Positions 26,142 through 35,435 are shown, numbered from the stretch's first letter. The stretch: DNA of 64,000 nucleotides from Nocardia speluncae NBRC 108251 (GCF_001613245.1 NZ_BDBZ01000050.1:1-64000), one strand, 5' to 3'. The notes: a model not told the origin generated them from the letters alone. Made by a program: numbers and translations.

Positions 26142-28460
26142 TCATGAGTCCCAGGGGTCGAGACCGGATGCCGGATCGAGATGGTCCAGGTTGGCGAGTC
26201 GCATCTGCCACCGTGAAAGGTCGCGCAGGGCTGCGCGATCGCCCGGATTCCTACTGAAAGCCTGTGCTGCTCGGTCGAACCCTTGGGCTGCCTCCGTGGC
26301 GATCGTCCAGCGTGTGTCGCGGCCGACGGTATTCCACTGGTCGGGAGTGATGGCATTGCGCAGCGCGATGTCGGAGTCCCAATTCTGCCGCACCCGATTG
26401 ACGAAGCCGTGGTTGACCACGGCTCCGGCGCGGGGCGCGGGGGTGTGCCGCAGAAAGTTCGCCGATGCCATAGCGGCCTGGGACGCAAATGCCCGGCGAG
26501 CCTCGATCGGATCGGTCGGGAGCATATGGTTCTCGACCGCACGGGCGGCAGCGACCGCCTTCTGCAGTGGGCCCCAGCCATAGGGATTGCCAGACATACT
26601 CGATTGCATGGCCGCAAGGGAGCGCATCCCCTGGTGTACCAGCACATTATCCGTGCCACCCGCTAGCAGGACCGCATTCATCCAGTTGCCCGGAACCTTC
26701 AGGTCCCCCAGTCCATCGAGGGAATGCGCGACACCCATCGGGGTGTTCATACCGCCATACGGTGCGGCCCTGGCCTGTGCTCGCATCAGCCAGTTGGCCC
26801 GCCCCTGGTGCGTCCAATCATGGTACTCCTCGCGTGCGGCCGCGCTGCGGATATTCGCGAGGTCCGAAGCCTTCTTGCCACGCGCCAAGGGGTTCAACGG
26901 CCCCGGGGTGGCCATCATGAGCCAGCCGGTCAGTGGCGAGTTGTTGACCGTGCTCAGGGCGGCGAGCATGCCGAGCCCGCTCAGCGAACCGCCGCCACCG
27001 GATCCACCGGCGCCGACACCCATACCCAGCGCCGAACCGCCGCCTCCGCCTCCGCTGCCCTGATTGCCCTGGATGGCCAGCGCGAACCGGTTCGCCACCC
27101 AGTTGTTTCCGCGGTCCAGGCTATTGCTGAGCCGCCGGATCTGGGCAATGGCAACGATCTCCACCACACAGGCGATCACGATCACCGAGATCACCTGGCC
27201 CGGTGCCTGTTCGAACAGATTACTCATGAACAGGATATAGATGCCGAGGAAACAGGTGAAGGCTGTCATACGTGCCGCGGCAACGAAACTGTCCACGACA
27301 TTGCGGACGAGGTAGGTCTGAGTGGGACCGTAGACGAACCCGCCCGCCGCGAAGCCGAGTATCGCCATGAAGCCGTGATAGATGGTGTCCAGTGCTGCCT
27401 TGGTGACCTTCAATGCCAGGTAGACCGCGAACAGCAGTAGCAGTGTGGCACAGACCAGCAGGATCAATCCCGTGCCGACCTGGCCCATCGTCGGATTGGC
27501 GGCCTTGGCGACTGCGGCCTTGTTATTGCAGTCCTCCATGGCTTCCCGGACATAGTCGTCGGTTCCGGACAATACTCCGGAGGTCCACGCGGATTCGCAG
27601 GAGTGATAGTTGTCCACCACGTGCCCGAAGTTCCACACCTGTATGGGTTTCCGGGCAAAATTGTCGGCGAGATCGTGTTGCATATCGGTGACCAGAGTGA
27701 CCGGATTCGGGTTTCCGTCGCCGGTCAGGCCGGCAGCTACCGAGATGCCGATATTGCGACCCTGGCTCAGCAATCCGTCCGAAGAAAGTACGTCGTGCAG
27801 GGGTTCGGCGAGGAAAATCGGGCCCAGGACCGCCACGCCGAACATGGTGATCACCTGCATTGTGGCCTTACCCGGGAAGCCGCGCACGATGAACCAGGCC
27901 ACGAAGAACGCGCCGATCGTGACAGCGGTGATCAGCACCATGGGAGTGGCGACCTGGGCGACGAATGCGTCGGCCACTCCGATGAGCGCGTCGGCGAACA
28001 TATCGAGCCAGGTGAAACTGAAGGTGAATCCGATGATCCAGATCGCGGTGGTGACGATGGATATATAGCCCGTGAACTCCAGGCCGAGAATGGTCCACAG
28101 AATCGTATTGCCCGGGTTCAGCAAACTACCCTTGTCGCTGGCGAAGATATACGTCGCGAGTGGAACCCCCTGGGAGTCCTTGACGTTCATCCAGCTGAGG
28201 CCGTCCACCTGGGAGACACCGCTACCGACCTGTGCGGTAGCGACGGCGCCGATGATTCCGGGGAAGACGACCAGGACGAAGAAGATCACCATCGTCCACA
28301 GCAGCCGGCGCCGCCACGGCCGCTCGTGTAACCATTTCTTGAATCGTTTGACGAGGGTGTCGGGATACCACTGCAGCGGGTCCCGCCGAGACCGTTTCCG
28401 CCGGGATCGGGCGGCGACGCCGGCTTCCGCGGGAGCGGGTGGCGATGTCGGCGTGGTCAT
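26142..28460 (-). CDS. VirB6/TcpH-like polytopic conjugation membrane protein
   Basis: A 772-residue protein. A basic cytosolic head (RSRRKRSRRD) is followed by about eight or nine transmembrane segments between residues 50 and 445. Examples are LLWTMVIFFVLVVFPGIIGA, WFIVRGFPGKATM flanking, and VISVIVIACVVEIVAIAQI. Between helices lies an extracellular loop with two Cys (YHSCESAW and EDCNNK). After a Gly-rich hinge about 465-490, a 280-residue cytosolic tail follows. This is the topology of TcpH and VirB6-like channel proteins. It is encoded opposite to the rest of the module, together with a 41-residue ORF eight bases upstream. The island dyad at 28698 is not adjacent to its start, so its promoter is not defined. 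Confidence 0.8.
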   Translation of the reverse strand: MTTPTSPPAPAEAGVAARSRRKRSRRDPLQWYPDTLVKRFKKWLHERPWRRRLLWTMVIFFVLVVFPGIIGAVATAQVGSGVSQVDGLSWMNVKDSQGVPLATYIFASDKGSLLNPGNTILWTILGLEFTGYISIVTTAIWIIGFTFSFTWLDMFADALIGVADAFVAQVATPMVLITAVTIGAFFVAWFIVRGFPGKATMQVITMFGVAVLGPIFLAEPLHDVLSSDGLLSQGRNIGISVAAGLTGDGNPNPVTLVTDMQHDLADNFARKPIQVWNFGHVVDNYHSCESAWTSGVLSGTDDYVREAMEDCNNKAAVAKAANPTMGQVGTGLILLVCATLLLLFAVYLALKVTKAALDTIYHGFMAILGFAAGGFVYGPTQTYLVRNVVDSFVAAARMTAFTCFLGIYILFMSNLFEQAPGQVISVIVIACVVEIVAIAQIRRLSNSLDRGNNWVANRFALAIQGNQGSGGGGGGSALGMGVGAGGSGGGGSLSGLGMLAALSTVNNSPLTGWLMMATPGPLNPLARGKKASDLANIRSAAAREEYHDWTHQGRANWLMRAQARAAPYGGMNTPMGVAHSLDGLGDLKVPGNWMNAVLLAGGTDNVLVHQGMRSLAAMQSSMSGNPYGWGPLQKAVAAARAVENHMLPTDPIEARRAFASQAAMASANFLRHTPAPRAGAVVNHGFVNRVRQNWDSDIALRNAITPDQWNTVGRDTRWTIATEAAQGFDRAAQAFSRNPGDRAALRDLSRWQMRLANLDHLDPASGLDPWDS

Positions 28461-28467
28461 CGAGTGC

Positions 28468-28593
28468 TCACCGCCATACCCGCAGGTTCGGGATCACCCG
28501 CGCCCTTACATCGGTGTAGTAGTCCAGGGAAACGGGGGAGAGCATCGGACGGATATTCACACTCGGCGCCTGCCTCGAATCGCGCAGGTTCAT
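28468..28593 (-). CDS. Small ORF, 41 residues, upstream of VirB6-like gene
   Basis: ATG at 28593 on the minus strand is preceded by AGGAGG (plus 28603-28608) at nine bases, one of the best ribosome sites in the window. The product starts MNLRDSRQAPSVNIRPMLSP and ends RARVIPNLRVWR. It has no membrane segment and no cysteine. It ends seven bases before the VirB6-like ATG, so the two are probably co-transcribed and coupled. Too short to recognise; it could be a conserved small pore component or a leader peptide. Confidence 0.6.
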   Translation of the reverse strand: MNLRDSRQAPSVNIRPMLSPVSLDYYTDVRARVIPNLRVWR

Positions 28594-28697
28594 CAAGTGT
28601 TTCCTCCTGCGTCGATGTTCGGCCCTCAGTGGGTGAGGCCATTCGCGCGAGTTTAGGGCCGCATGCTCGATAATGCCGTGTTCCAGCAGGCCAGTGC

Positions 28698-28726
28698 TTC
28701 CCTGTGCTGGGAATCCCGGACAATGA
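28698..28726 (+). promoter_or_regulatory. Island dyad TTCCCT-N4-TGGGAA with CAATGA box
   Basis: Left arm TTCCCT (28698-28703), spacer GTGC, right arm TGGGAA (28708-28713), seven bases, then CAATGA (28721-28726). From left arm to CAATGA is 17 bases, the distance of a -35/-10 pair. It precedes a small ORF with a ribosome site at 28751 and the large gene at 28868. Confidence 0.65.
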
Positions 28727-28750
28727 AGTGCGTCACGAAGGGAGGCGCGC

Positions 28751-28864
28751 ATGGTCGGCTGCCTGTACTTGAACCCCTCTGCCGGTCGGCACATCGGTGG
28801 CCACCGGGGGTTGGGGTGCGGGCAAATGGCTGTGGCCGCGTGCCGGGCACTGCGGGACCGGTGA
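28751..28864 (+). CDS. Possible small leader ORF, 37 residues
   Basis: ATG 28751 follows GGGAGG at six bases and lies 24 bases after the CAATGA promoter box. The frame stops three bases before the GTG of the 702-residue gene, so translational coupling is likely. The product begins MVGCLYLNPSAGRHIGG and is Gly/Arg-rich with three cysteines. It could be a real small protein or a leader whose translation opens the weak start of the next gene. Coding character cannot be judged at this length. Confidence 0.4.
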   Translation: MVGCLYLNPSAGRHIGGHRGLGCGQMAVAACRALRDR

Positions 28865-28867
28865 TTC

Positions 28868-30976
28868 GTGGGATTGGGTGAATTCTTCGGAAACAATTGG
28901 GACGAGCTCGTCGTCGGCGCCGCGAGCGTGGCGGGGTTTGCGCTCGGCGGGCCACCACTGGCCATCGTGCTCGGCGGCGCGGCTGGCGGTATCACCTCGG
29001 CAGCGCAGGGGGAAAACTTCTTCCTCGGCGCGGGTTTCGGTGCGGCGGGTGCGTTCGGCGGTGGCGTATTTAGTCTCGGAGTGGGTGGGGCATTGCGCCG
29101 CGCAGGCGTGAACACCCTGGCCCGCAACGGTGGATTGTGGGGTGCAGTCCCCAGAGCGCTCGGCGGGGGGCACCTCGCGGCGTGGCGGACATACATGGGT
29201 CTGCTCGGCTCCTTTACTGCTGGGTGGTCGGCCGACTCCACGCGGGATACCGTATACAAATATCTCGGATCCCCGGCTATACCGCTGATCGATATCAGCG
29301 TGGAGGAACTTTCAGAGATACCCGACGCTATGCCCCACGTTTATATGCCCGATGCGGCTCGGCTGCCGGAGGGCCTCGAATTCACCGCGCCGATGCAGAA
29401 GAACTTCCGGACGCTCCCGGAAGTCGAGCTCGACTGCTGGACGAGCTTCGGCAAGAAGCCCTCGGAGCCGGCGCCGGTTCCGGAAGAAAGCGATGTTTCC
29501 GATATCTTCGGTGCAGAGGGCGCCGGAATGCCGGAATACGCCCAGCGGGTCGAGGTTCTGCGTGATCGATACCGCACCATCAGATCCCGAACCGGTGTCG
29601 TCGCCGAGGCGGTGGAACGGTCCGCGCAACTCTGTCACGCCGGTCGTAAGGATCTCGGGGCATCGATCACGAAGCAGAAGGAGTATGTCGCTACCGACCC
29701 GCGCGATATGCAGAAGCTCACCGAACTGCTGGCCGGGAATGAGAAACCCAGTGAATACAGCGGTGTCTCCGTGTTCTACGTCGACCCCCTGCAACTGAGC
29801 AGCGCGGTTCACAGCGAGGACCTTTACACCATGGTCGTCCTGGAGTCCAGCTACGCGAGCGTCGAGACGATCATGGCCTATTACGCAGAACAATTCGCAG
29901 CGGCAGCGGCAGCCCTCGAAGGGAGGACGACGCCCAAGGATTCCGACTCCGACTCCGATTCGGAAGACCGGAAAAGCAACGGCTCCGGGCACGAACGGTC
30001 TCAGGGGCCGAGACGGCGTGGGGCCGATCCCGCCCGCGGTCGGCCGGACCTCACCGGTCAGGGTGAAGTGGCGGCACCCGAACCGCTCGACCTCGGCACG
30101 GATGCCGATACCGGCCGGGAACCCGACGGCGATTCGGTCAGTGCCGGTGGCCGCACCGAGCCCGAGATCGCGAGTGCGGTCCCGCCCGCCGGCCAGGTGG
30201 TGCCGCCGGCGGTGAACTCCGGCAGTGCGAGATCGGCAATGGGCGCCATGTTGCTGCCGCAACTCATGCAGGCTGTACTGAGTCGCCGAAATACGAACAA
30301 CGGCGACGAGAAGGCCGGTCGCCGCAACGAGCACGAAGACACAGCGACGGGATTTCGTCCAGAGCCCGTCCCCGCGCCGGGCGCAGGGCCACCGCCCGCA
30401 CGCCAGACCCCCGGACACGGTGCCACCCAGCCTACCGGGAGCCCGGCAAAAGCCGAGACGGTCACCGGTACGCCCGCACCGCCTCGGGGAAGGCCCGCTG
30501 TCGCAAGTTCTTCGGAGAATGTTGTATATACCTTCCCGGATGGGCGCACACAGGAGGTGTCGGCCGTGGTGGCGCGAGCTCTGGATACCGCATTCGGAAA
30601 CGCGGCCGGCACCGACGCCCGGGCCGCGTACGCGGGCACACCGGCCGGATGGACAGACGAGAAGAAGATCGGTGCCCGGGTAGACCCGTACCGGCTGATG
30701 ACAGGTGACGTCGGAGTCTGGACGGAACGAACGGCATTGCTCGTGGTGTTCGAGGGGCCGGATCCGTCCGGTGGGACGATTGAGGGGGTGATCGACGGTG
30801 CGCTGGTGCCGATTACGTCCCTCGCGGAGATGCGCAACAAGGCCGGGGAATTCGGGCCCTTCACCGGGTTCTTCCATCCGCCGGGTATCGAGATGACCAC
30901 ACCGGCGCCGGCCGGTGCCGTGGACGATGTGGCTGGCGTCGACCGAGCTGCGGCCGCTGCCGCGGTGCCGATGTAG
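28868..30976 (+). CDS. Large T7SS-associated protein with Gly-rich head, shares C-terminal domain with next gene
   Basis: A 702-residue protein of unknown function. Residues 20-120 are Gly/Ala-rich and hydrophobic (VAGFALGGPPLAIVLGGAAGG and similar), looking like a glycine-zipper membrane or pore segment. Residues 215-350 are helical (DUF4226-like in character). Residues 355-545 form a charged and Pro-rich linker with a Ser-Asp run. The C-terminal domain, about 551-690, begins VVYTFPDGRTQEV and contains GTDARAAYAGTPAGWTDEKK, VDPYRLMTGDVGVW and TALLVVFE. The next gene carries the same domain. The GDVGVW/ALLVVF pair resembles the end of an NlpC/P60 fold without catalytic residues (inference). 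GTG start, no classical signal peptide. It may be a T7SS or T4SS substrate or pore accessory. Confidence 0.7.
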   Translation: MGLGEFFGNNWDELVVGAASVAGFALGGPPLAIVLGGAAGGITSAAQGENFFLGAGFGAAGAFGGGVFSLGVGGALRRAGVNTLARNGGLWGAVPRALGGGHLAAWRTYMGLLGSFTAGWSADSTRDTVYKYLGSPAIPLIDISVEELSEIPDAMPHVYMPDAARLPEGLEFTAPMQKNFRTLPEVELDCWTSFGKKPSEPAPVPEESDVSDIFGAEGAGMPEYAQRVEVLRDRYRTIRSRTGVVAEAVERSAQLCHAGRKDLGASITKQKEYVATDPRDMQKLTELLAGNEKPSEYSGVSVFYVDPLQLSSAVHSEDLYTMVVLESSYASVETIMAYYAEQFAAAAAALEGRTTPKDSDSDSDSEDRKSNGSGHERSQGPRRRGADPARGRPDLTGQGEVAAPEPLDLGTDADTGREPDGDSVSAGGRTEPEIASAVPPAGQVVPPAVNSGSARSAMGAMLLPQLMQAVLSRRNTNNGDEKAGRRNEHEDTATGFRPEPVPAPGAGPPPARQTPGHGATQPTGSPAKAETVTGTPAPPRGRPAVASSSENVVYTFPDGRTQEVSAVVARALDTAFGNAAGTDARAAYAGTPAGWTDEKKIGARVDPYRLMTGDVGVWTERTALLVVFEGPDPSGGTIEGVIDGALVPITSLAEMRNKAGEFGPFTGFFHPPGIEMTTPAPAGAVDDVAGVDRAAAAAAVPM

Positions 30977-30984
30977 GAGGAAGC

Positions 30985-33573
30985 GTGGTTGACGGCGGCG
31001 ATATTGCCGGAATGGGCGCAGACCTCATCATCTCGTTCGCGGTCGGCAAGGCGACCGGAGGTCTGGGCCCGGTCAAACAGGGCTTGGCGGATGCCGCGGG
31101 CGGTTTTGCGGGCGGCTATGTCGCCGATGCCTTCTCGAATGGCTGGTCACCGGCGAGTAATGTGCAGGCGGGGATGTGGGGCGCCGGAGGTTCATTACTC
31201 GGGTCGGTGCTGGGGCAGGGTGCTAGCTGGGGTTTGAAGAAGCGCGGGCCACGCGCCGACAATGCTTTGAGCGAGGCCCAGAATGTGCACAGTACCGCCG
31301 CGGATCAGGCCCGGCGTCTTGAACAAGCCCAGGATGGCGTAACCGGTGCTGACGAGACTCTCCGCCAAGCGCGGAGGGCGCTCGACAACGCGAATGACAG
31401 AGCGCACGACGCGGAGACCAGGCTCAATCAGCTGAGACCAAGTGACCGCGGCTACGACACGGCCCTGACAGAGTTCAACGCTGCGACCGCTGCGAAGAGA
31501 GCCGCGCAATCGACGTTCGACGATGCCGATAACGCTGCCCAAGCGGCGCGGCGGACGCTCGGCGATGCGCAGGCCGCCCATCCCGGATTACAGACCGCCG
31601 CCGAAAACGCCGAGGCAGCGATGAAAGCAGCGGAACGCCGGGCCAAGATGTGGGGAAAGAAAGGTACTGCGGTCAAATGGGTCAAACCACCCCTGGTGAT
31701 GACCGGCTCTGGGGCTTTCGTAGCCGGGAAGGTGATCAGTTGGGGCTCCGACGGTAGTTCGGCCGAGCCGGTCCCGCTTGTATGGGACGGGCGCGCCGCC
31801 GCCGCTGCTGCAAGTCTTGCCGGGCAGGCACCGTTCGTGGAATCCGAGGTCGGTCCGGGGGTGACAGTGGTCGGCGGGCAGGGCTTCTTGCTTCGCCCTG
31901 AAGACAGTTTGCTGAGCCCCCAGGTAATTTCTGCCGTCGGCGGTGTGACGGGTAGTTTGGCCGCCTCGGTAGTGGATATCTATCAGATGAGCGGCGACCT
32001 CGAGAAGAAGATCGAACTGCGGCTCGATCCGGCCCCGCGCATGCCGCAGGGCATCACTGTCGGCAGCAGTAGCGGCGGTGACAGCTACAACCAGGCGACC
32101 GTGGACGTTGAGTCTGCGCTGGACGACCTCTACGAGTCGGAGGTGAGCAATAAGGCGAGAGCGGAAAAGATCGAAGAGATCTCGGCCACGGTCAAGGAGA
32201 ACGTGGGGTTTCTGATCGCCGGTGCGAATACGGAGGTGCAGCAACTCACGGCTTCGAGCGAACTCGAAGTCAAGTTCATGGATATCGTTTCGCAGGGGTT
32301 CGAGGAGCTGATCGGCATCCTCGAGACCGCCGCGAGCGCGATGGAACGGGTGGCGTCGGGGATCGAGGATCCCGGCGCCGGAGACAAGGAAGGCTCCCAA
32401 GAGCTCAAGGACAGGCTGCGCGCCCTCGAGAACAGTATGAACGACCCCGGGCTCCAGCCGGACGGCTCGAATATCGGTCTCACCGATCCTGCCGGGCTCG
32501 ACGGTCTCGGCGTAGGGAACCCGGAATTCCCGGGAACGGCCAGTGCCGATCTGGCCGATGCGGCGAAACAGATGGAAGAACGGGCGAACGACGCACTGCA
32601 GGCCAACAGTGATCCGGGCTCACTCGGCGGTATGACCGATCCGGCGGCCGCGGCGAATATGGCGGGCGGCAACCCGATGGACGCTTGGTCCCGCATGATG
32701 ATGATGTCGCAATTGATGGGGCGTAACGGCGCCGACAGCGATCTGGCCCGCCGGGTCGACGATATCGATCCTGCGCGTTACGACGCCGCGGCGCCGCCCA
32801 ACATGCCCGTTGCCCGGCCGGCGGCCACTACTCCATGGTCGACTCAACCGGCTGCTCCACAGACACCGGCTCAGCCGGTGAATCACCAGTCGGCGCCACC
32901 CACCGGGGCGACATCGAACCAGACGGGTTCGGGGATGCCGAAACGAGTGCCGGGCGCGGACGGACTGGTGGTCTACCCGTTTCCGGATGGCCGGACCCAG
33001 AAAGTCACTCTCACGCGGGCATTGGGACTCGACAACGGATTCGCGAACAAGTCCGGAACCGACGCGCAGGCGGCCTATGCCAAGACGCCGGCCGAGTGGA
33101 CGAACCACAAGGATATCGGCGCGGCGGTCGACCCGTTCCAGCTCTCCACCGGCGACGTCGCCATGTGGCGTCGTGCGGCGAAGGAGGGTGAGAAAGTGCC
33201 CGCCGGCGCCGATGCGGTGATAGGTACTGCTATCGCGGGGCCCGCGAACGATGATGAGAACTCGCCGGTGAGCGGCCCGGAGAAGCCCGAGGGCCGGCAG
33301 TCCGGCGATTCCGGAGGTGAACCGGAATACCGGACCGCTGTACTGGTCGTCTTCGGAGACGGAGAGAGCGGGACAGTGGAAGCCATTGTGCAGGGCGAAC
33401 TCCAACCCTTCGAGCCGGAGATGGCGGATGCGGACGGGGCGATGGGGGAATTCGCCGGGTTCAAACGTCCCAACGGGTTGGAAGACTCCGGGGCCGACGG
33501 CCAAGATACCGATACGGCGATGAATACCGACCAGCCGGCGATGGATATGCCGGCGCTGGCCGGGCCGGCCTGA
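30985..33573 (+). CDS. Large coiled-coil protein, paralogous C-terminal domain with preceding gene
   Basis: An 862-residue protein of unknown function. GTG 30985 follows AGGAGG, which itself overlaps the previous stop. Residues 1-85 are Gly-rich and hydrophobic as in its neighbour. Residues 90-225 are a coiled coil of Ala/Gln/Arg heptads (ARRLEQAQDGVTGADETLRQ and on). Residues 390-500 are a second helical region. The C-terminal domain from about 659 begins VVYPFPDGRTQKV and shares GTDAQAAYAKTPAEWTNHKD, VDPFQLSTGDVAMW and TAVLVVFGDGESG with the preceding protein, interrupted by a 50-residue acidic insert. The shared layout of Gly-rich head, helices, linker and C-domain argues for tandem duplication. 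Confidence 0.7.
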   Translation: MVDGGDIAGMGADLIISFAVGKATGGLGPVKQGLADAAGGFAGGYVADAFSNGWSPASNVQAGMWGAGGSLLGSVLGQGASWGLKKRGPRADNALSEAQNVHSTAADQARRLEQAQDGVTGADETLRQARRALDNANDRAHDAETRLNQLRPSDRGYDTALTEFNAATAAKRAAQSTFDDADNAAQAARRTLGDAQAAHPGLQTAAENAEAAMKAAERRAKMWGKKGTAVKWVKPPLVMTGSGAFVAGKVISWGSDGSSAEPVPLVWDGRAAAAAASLAGQAPFVESEVGPGVTVVGGQGFLLRPEDSLLSPQVISAVGGVTGSLAASVVDIYQMSGDLEKKIELRLDPAPRMPQGITVGSSSGGDSYNQATVDVESALDDLYESEVSNKARAEKIEEISATVKENVGFLIAGANTEVQQLTASSELEVKFMDIVSQGFEELIGILETAASAMERVASGIEDPGAGDKEGSQELKDRLRALENSMNDPGLQPDGSNIGLTDPAGLDGLGVGNPEFPGTASADLADAAKQMEERANDALQANSDPGSLGGMTDPAAAANMAGGNPMDAWSRMMMMSQLMGRNGADSDLARRVDDIDPARYDAAAPPNMPVARPAATTPWSTQPAAPQTPAQPVNHQSAPPTGATSNQTGSGMPKRVPGADGLVVYPFPDGRTQKVTLTRALGLDNGFANKSGTDAQAAYAKTPAEWTNHKDIGAAVDPFQLSTGDVAMWRRAAKEGEKVPAGADAVIGTAIAGPANDDENSPVSGPEKPEGRQSGDSGGEPEYRTAVLVVFGDGESGTVEAIVQGELQPFEPEMADADGAMGEFAGFKRPNGLEDSGADGQDTDTAMNTDQPAMDMPALAGPA

Positions 33574-33606
33574 CAGTGCGAGAGTGACAGGTGAGAGGAG
33601 ACCGGT

Positions 33607-35079
33607 ATGCCGTTGAATGTCGATCTCAATGAGCTGGTGGCCGTAGCCGGGCGGTCCGCAGATATGGCACGCCTCACCGGCGCTGCGATGCCCCGGGAGT
33701 GGGTGCTGCCCGCCGGCGCCGACCCGATATCGGCGCAGGCGGTTCCACAGCTGAATGCTGATGCTGCGACCGTGTTCAATGCGACCGTAGGAGTGCTGAA
33801 CAAGATTCAGCGCGACGCGCACCACATCGGGCAGGCGGCAGTCGAATACGCCGCTGCCGACGACAACGGTGCTCGTCTGCTCGACGCTTCGGGCGCTGAC
33901 CTCGTGAACAACCCCGTGCCGGCCGTAGAGCAGGTAGGGCTACGCCGGGTACCGCCCGGGCTGCGCGATATGTCGGTGGTGACCGGCGACCCGCTGACCT
34001 TCGCGCAACAGTTGCACAGTGGCCCGGGCCCGGAACCGGCCCAACGGTTCGCCGATTCGGTCCGGTTGTTCAACACCAGTGCCCGGACCCAGGCCGCCGA
34101 CGATATGGACCGTGCGGGTTCGGTCCTGCAGCATTGGACCCCGGTCGGCTCGGAGGTGGCCGGACGGTTCGCGACCTACCGCGGCTGGATGGACACGCTG
34201 GGCGACGCGATGGAGAATCTGGCGCGGGGGGCGGAGTCCTACGGCAACGCATTCGCCCGCGCCAAAGCGAAACATCCGACGCCGGAAGAGATCCTGGCCA
34301 ACCGGAAGAAGATGCTGGCGGCGGCGCGCGCCAAGAACGAGGCGGCGCTGACCGCGGCGACCCTGGAGCACAAAAACCTGAACCTCCGGGCCGGCGAAGC
34401 GACGGGTTCGTATGGTTCCGAAACCGGTATCGGGGTGGCGGATTCGTCGCAGGGCTCCGGCGCGGCGGCGCAGACCGGTGCCGGTTCCGGCGACCAGATG
34501 TCACAGATGCTGCCCTTGCTGATGAGCATGATGGAGATGGGGCAGAACCAGCTGTCGTCGACCGAAGAGATCTCCGACGACTATTACGACGACTATTACG
34601 ACGACTACGGACTCGGGGATTACAGCGTTCCGTCCTACGGCAGCCCTACAGGTGGGGCTCCGTCGGTACCCAGCGGTGGAATCCCGAGCGCTTCGAATGT
34701 GCAGACGGTGTCGTCGTCGACCGTCATGCCGCTGACCCCGGCTGTGGGCGGCAGCCTCGGTGCGGCGCCGAAGATCCCCGGGGCGGAGGGCGCGGCCGGC
34801 GGCTCGGGCGGCGCCGCCGGGCGTGCGGGATCGCCGATGATGCCGATGATGCCGATGGGCGGAATGGGCGGCGCCGGTGCCGGCGCGGGTGCAGGCGGTG
34901 GCGGCGGCGACGAACGCAACCGCATCGTGGCCTGGCACCCCGATCGCCTGATGTATGTCGACGACACTCCCCATACCGAACCCGTTATCGGGGAACGGCC
35001 CACCATCGCGCCGACGGTCACGCAACCGACCCCGGCGCCGGCCAATCAGGCCCCGACCCGCACCGGAGGCAACGCATGA
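33607..35079 (+). CDS. espB: EspB-like type VII secretion substrate (PE-PPE fusion fold)
   Basis: A 490-residue EspB homologue. The PE-like half carries the export motif Y81-A-A-A-D85. The PPE-like half has W177-T-P where EspB has WxG at the same place. RAKAKHPTPEEILANRKKM matches the EspB HPTYEDI helix after the fold. The middle and C-terminal parts are Gly/Pro/Met-rich with an unusual DDYYDDYYDDYGLGDY stretch about residue 320. Near the end, YVDDTPHTEPVIGER resembles the EspB tail around WTEAVIGNR. EspB oligomerises into ring-like channels and is processed by MycP during export. It is followed by an EspL-like gene as in the ESX-1 espB region. The upstream GTGAGAGGAG gives a good ribosome site. 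Confidence 0.82.
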   Translation: MPLNVDLNELVAVAGRSADMARLTGAAMPREWVLPAGADPISAQAVPQLNADAATVFNATVGVLNKIQRDAHHIGQAAVEYAAADDNGARLLDASGADLVNNPVPAVEQVGLRRVPPGLRDMSVVTGDPLTFAQQLHSGPGPEPAQRFADSVRLFNTSARTQAADDMDRAGSVLQHWTPVGSEVAGRFATYRGWMDTLGDAMENLARGAESYGNAFARAKAKHPTPEEILANRKKMLAAARAKNEAALTAATLEHKNLNLRAGEATGSYGSETGIGVADSSQGSGAAAQTGAGSGDQMSQMLPLLMSMMEMGQNQLSSTEEISDDYYDDYYDDYGLGDYSVPSYGSPTGGAPSVPSGGIPSASNVQTVSSSTVMPLTPAVGGSLGAAPKIPGAEGAAGGSGGAAGRAGSPMMPMMPMGGMGGAGAGAGAGGGGGDERNRIVAWHPDRLMYVDDTPHTEPVIGERPTIAPTVTQPTPAPANQAPTRTGGNA

Positions 35080-35435
35080 GTATCCATCCCGACGTGCAGG
35101 CCGCACTCGACGCGGCCCGAGAACTGCGGCACCGTATCGCCGATATGCGCGAGCGTATCGACGAAGTGCGCGCCCGGCGCCCGTCCCCGAGCGGCACCGT
35201 GATTCCGGAGGTCGACGCCATGGGCCGGTTGACCAGTTTGTATCTCGCCCCGGGGGCCGCGGATCGGTTCACTTGCGAGGAACTGGTCGCCGAGATCATG
35301 GCCGCTATCCGGGAGAGCACCCAGGACGCGGCCCGGCAATACCAGGTGATCATGGAGACGGTGATCACCGACAACGCCGAGGTCGCCGGCGCCGACGACC
35401 TGGAGCCGGCCGGAGTGGGGGATCCGGCACGATGA
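35076..35435 (+). CDS. espL: EspL-like YbaB/EbfC family protein
   Basis: A 119-residue protein. An N-terminal helix with ALDAARELRHRIADMRERID is followed by VEVDAMGRLTSLYLAPG-type strands (actual: IPEVDAMGRLTSLYLAP) and a long C-terminal helix EELVAEIMAAIRESTQDAAR. This helix-strand-helix plan is that of YbaB/EbfC DNA-binding proteins and of EspL, the ESX-1 accessory protein encoded beside espB. The ATG overlaps the espB stop (ATGA). It may bind DNA or act as a cytosolic chaperone for EspB; which is unknown. Confidence 0.75.
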   Translation: MSIHPDVQAALDAARELRHRIADMRERIDEVRARRPSPSGTVIPEVDAMGRLTSLYLAPGAADRFTCEELVAEIMAAIRESTQDAARQYQVIMETVITDNAEVAGADDLEPAGVGDPAR

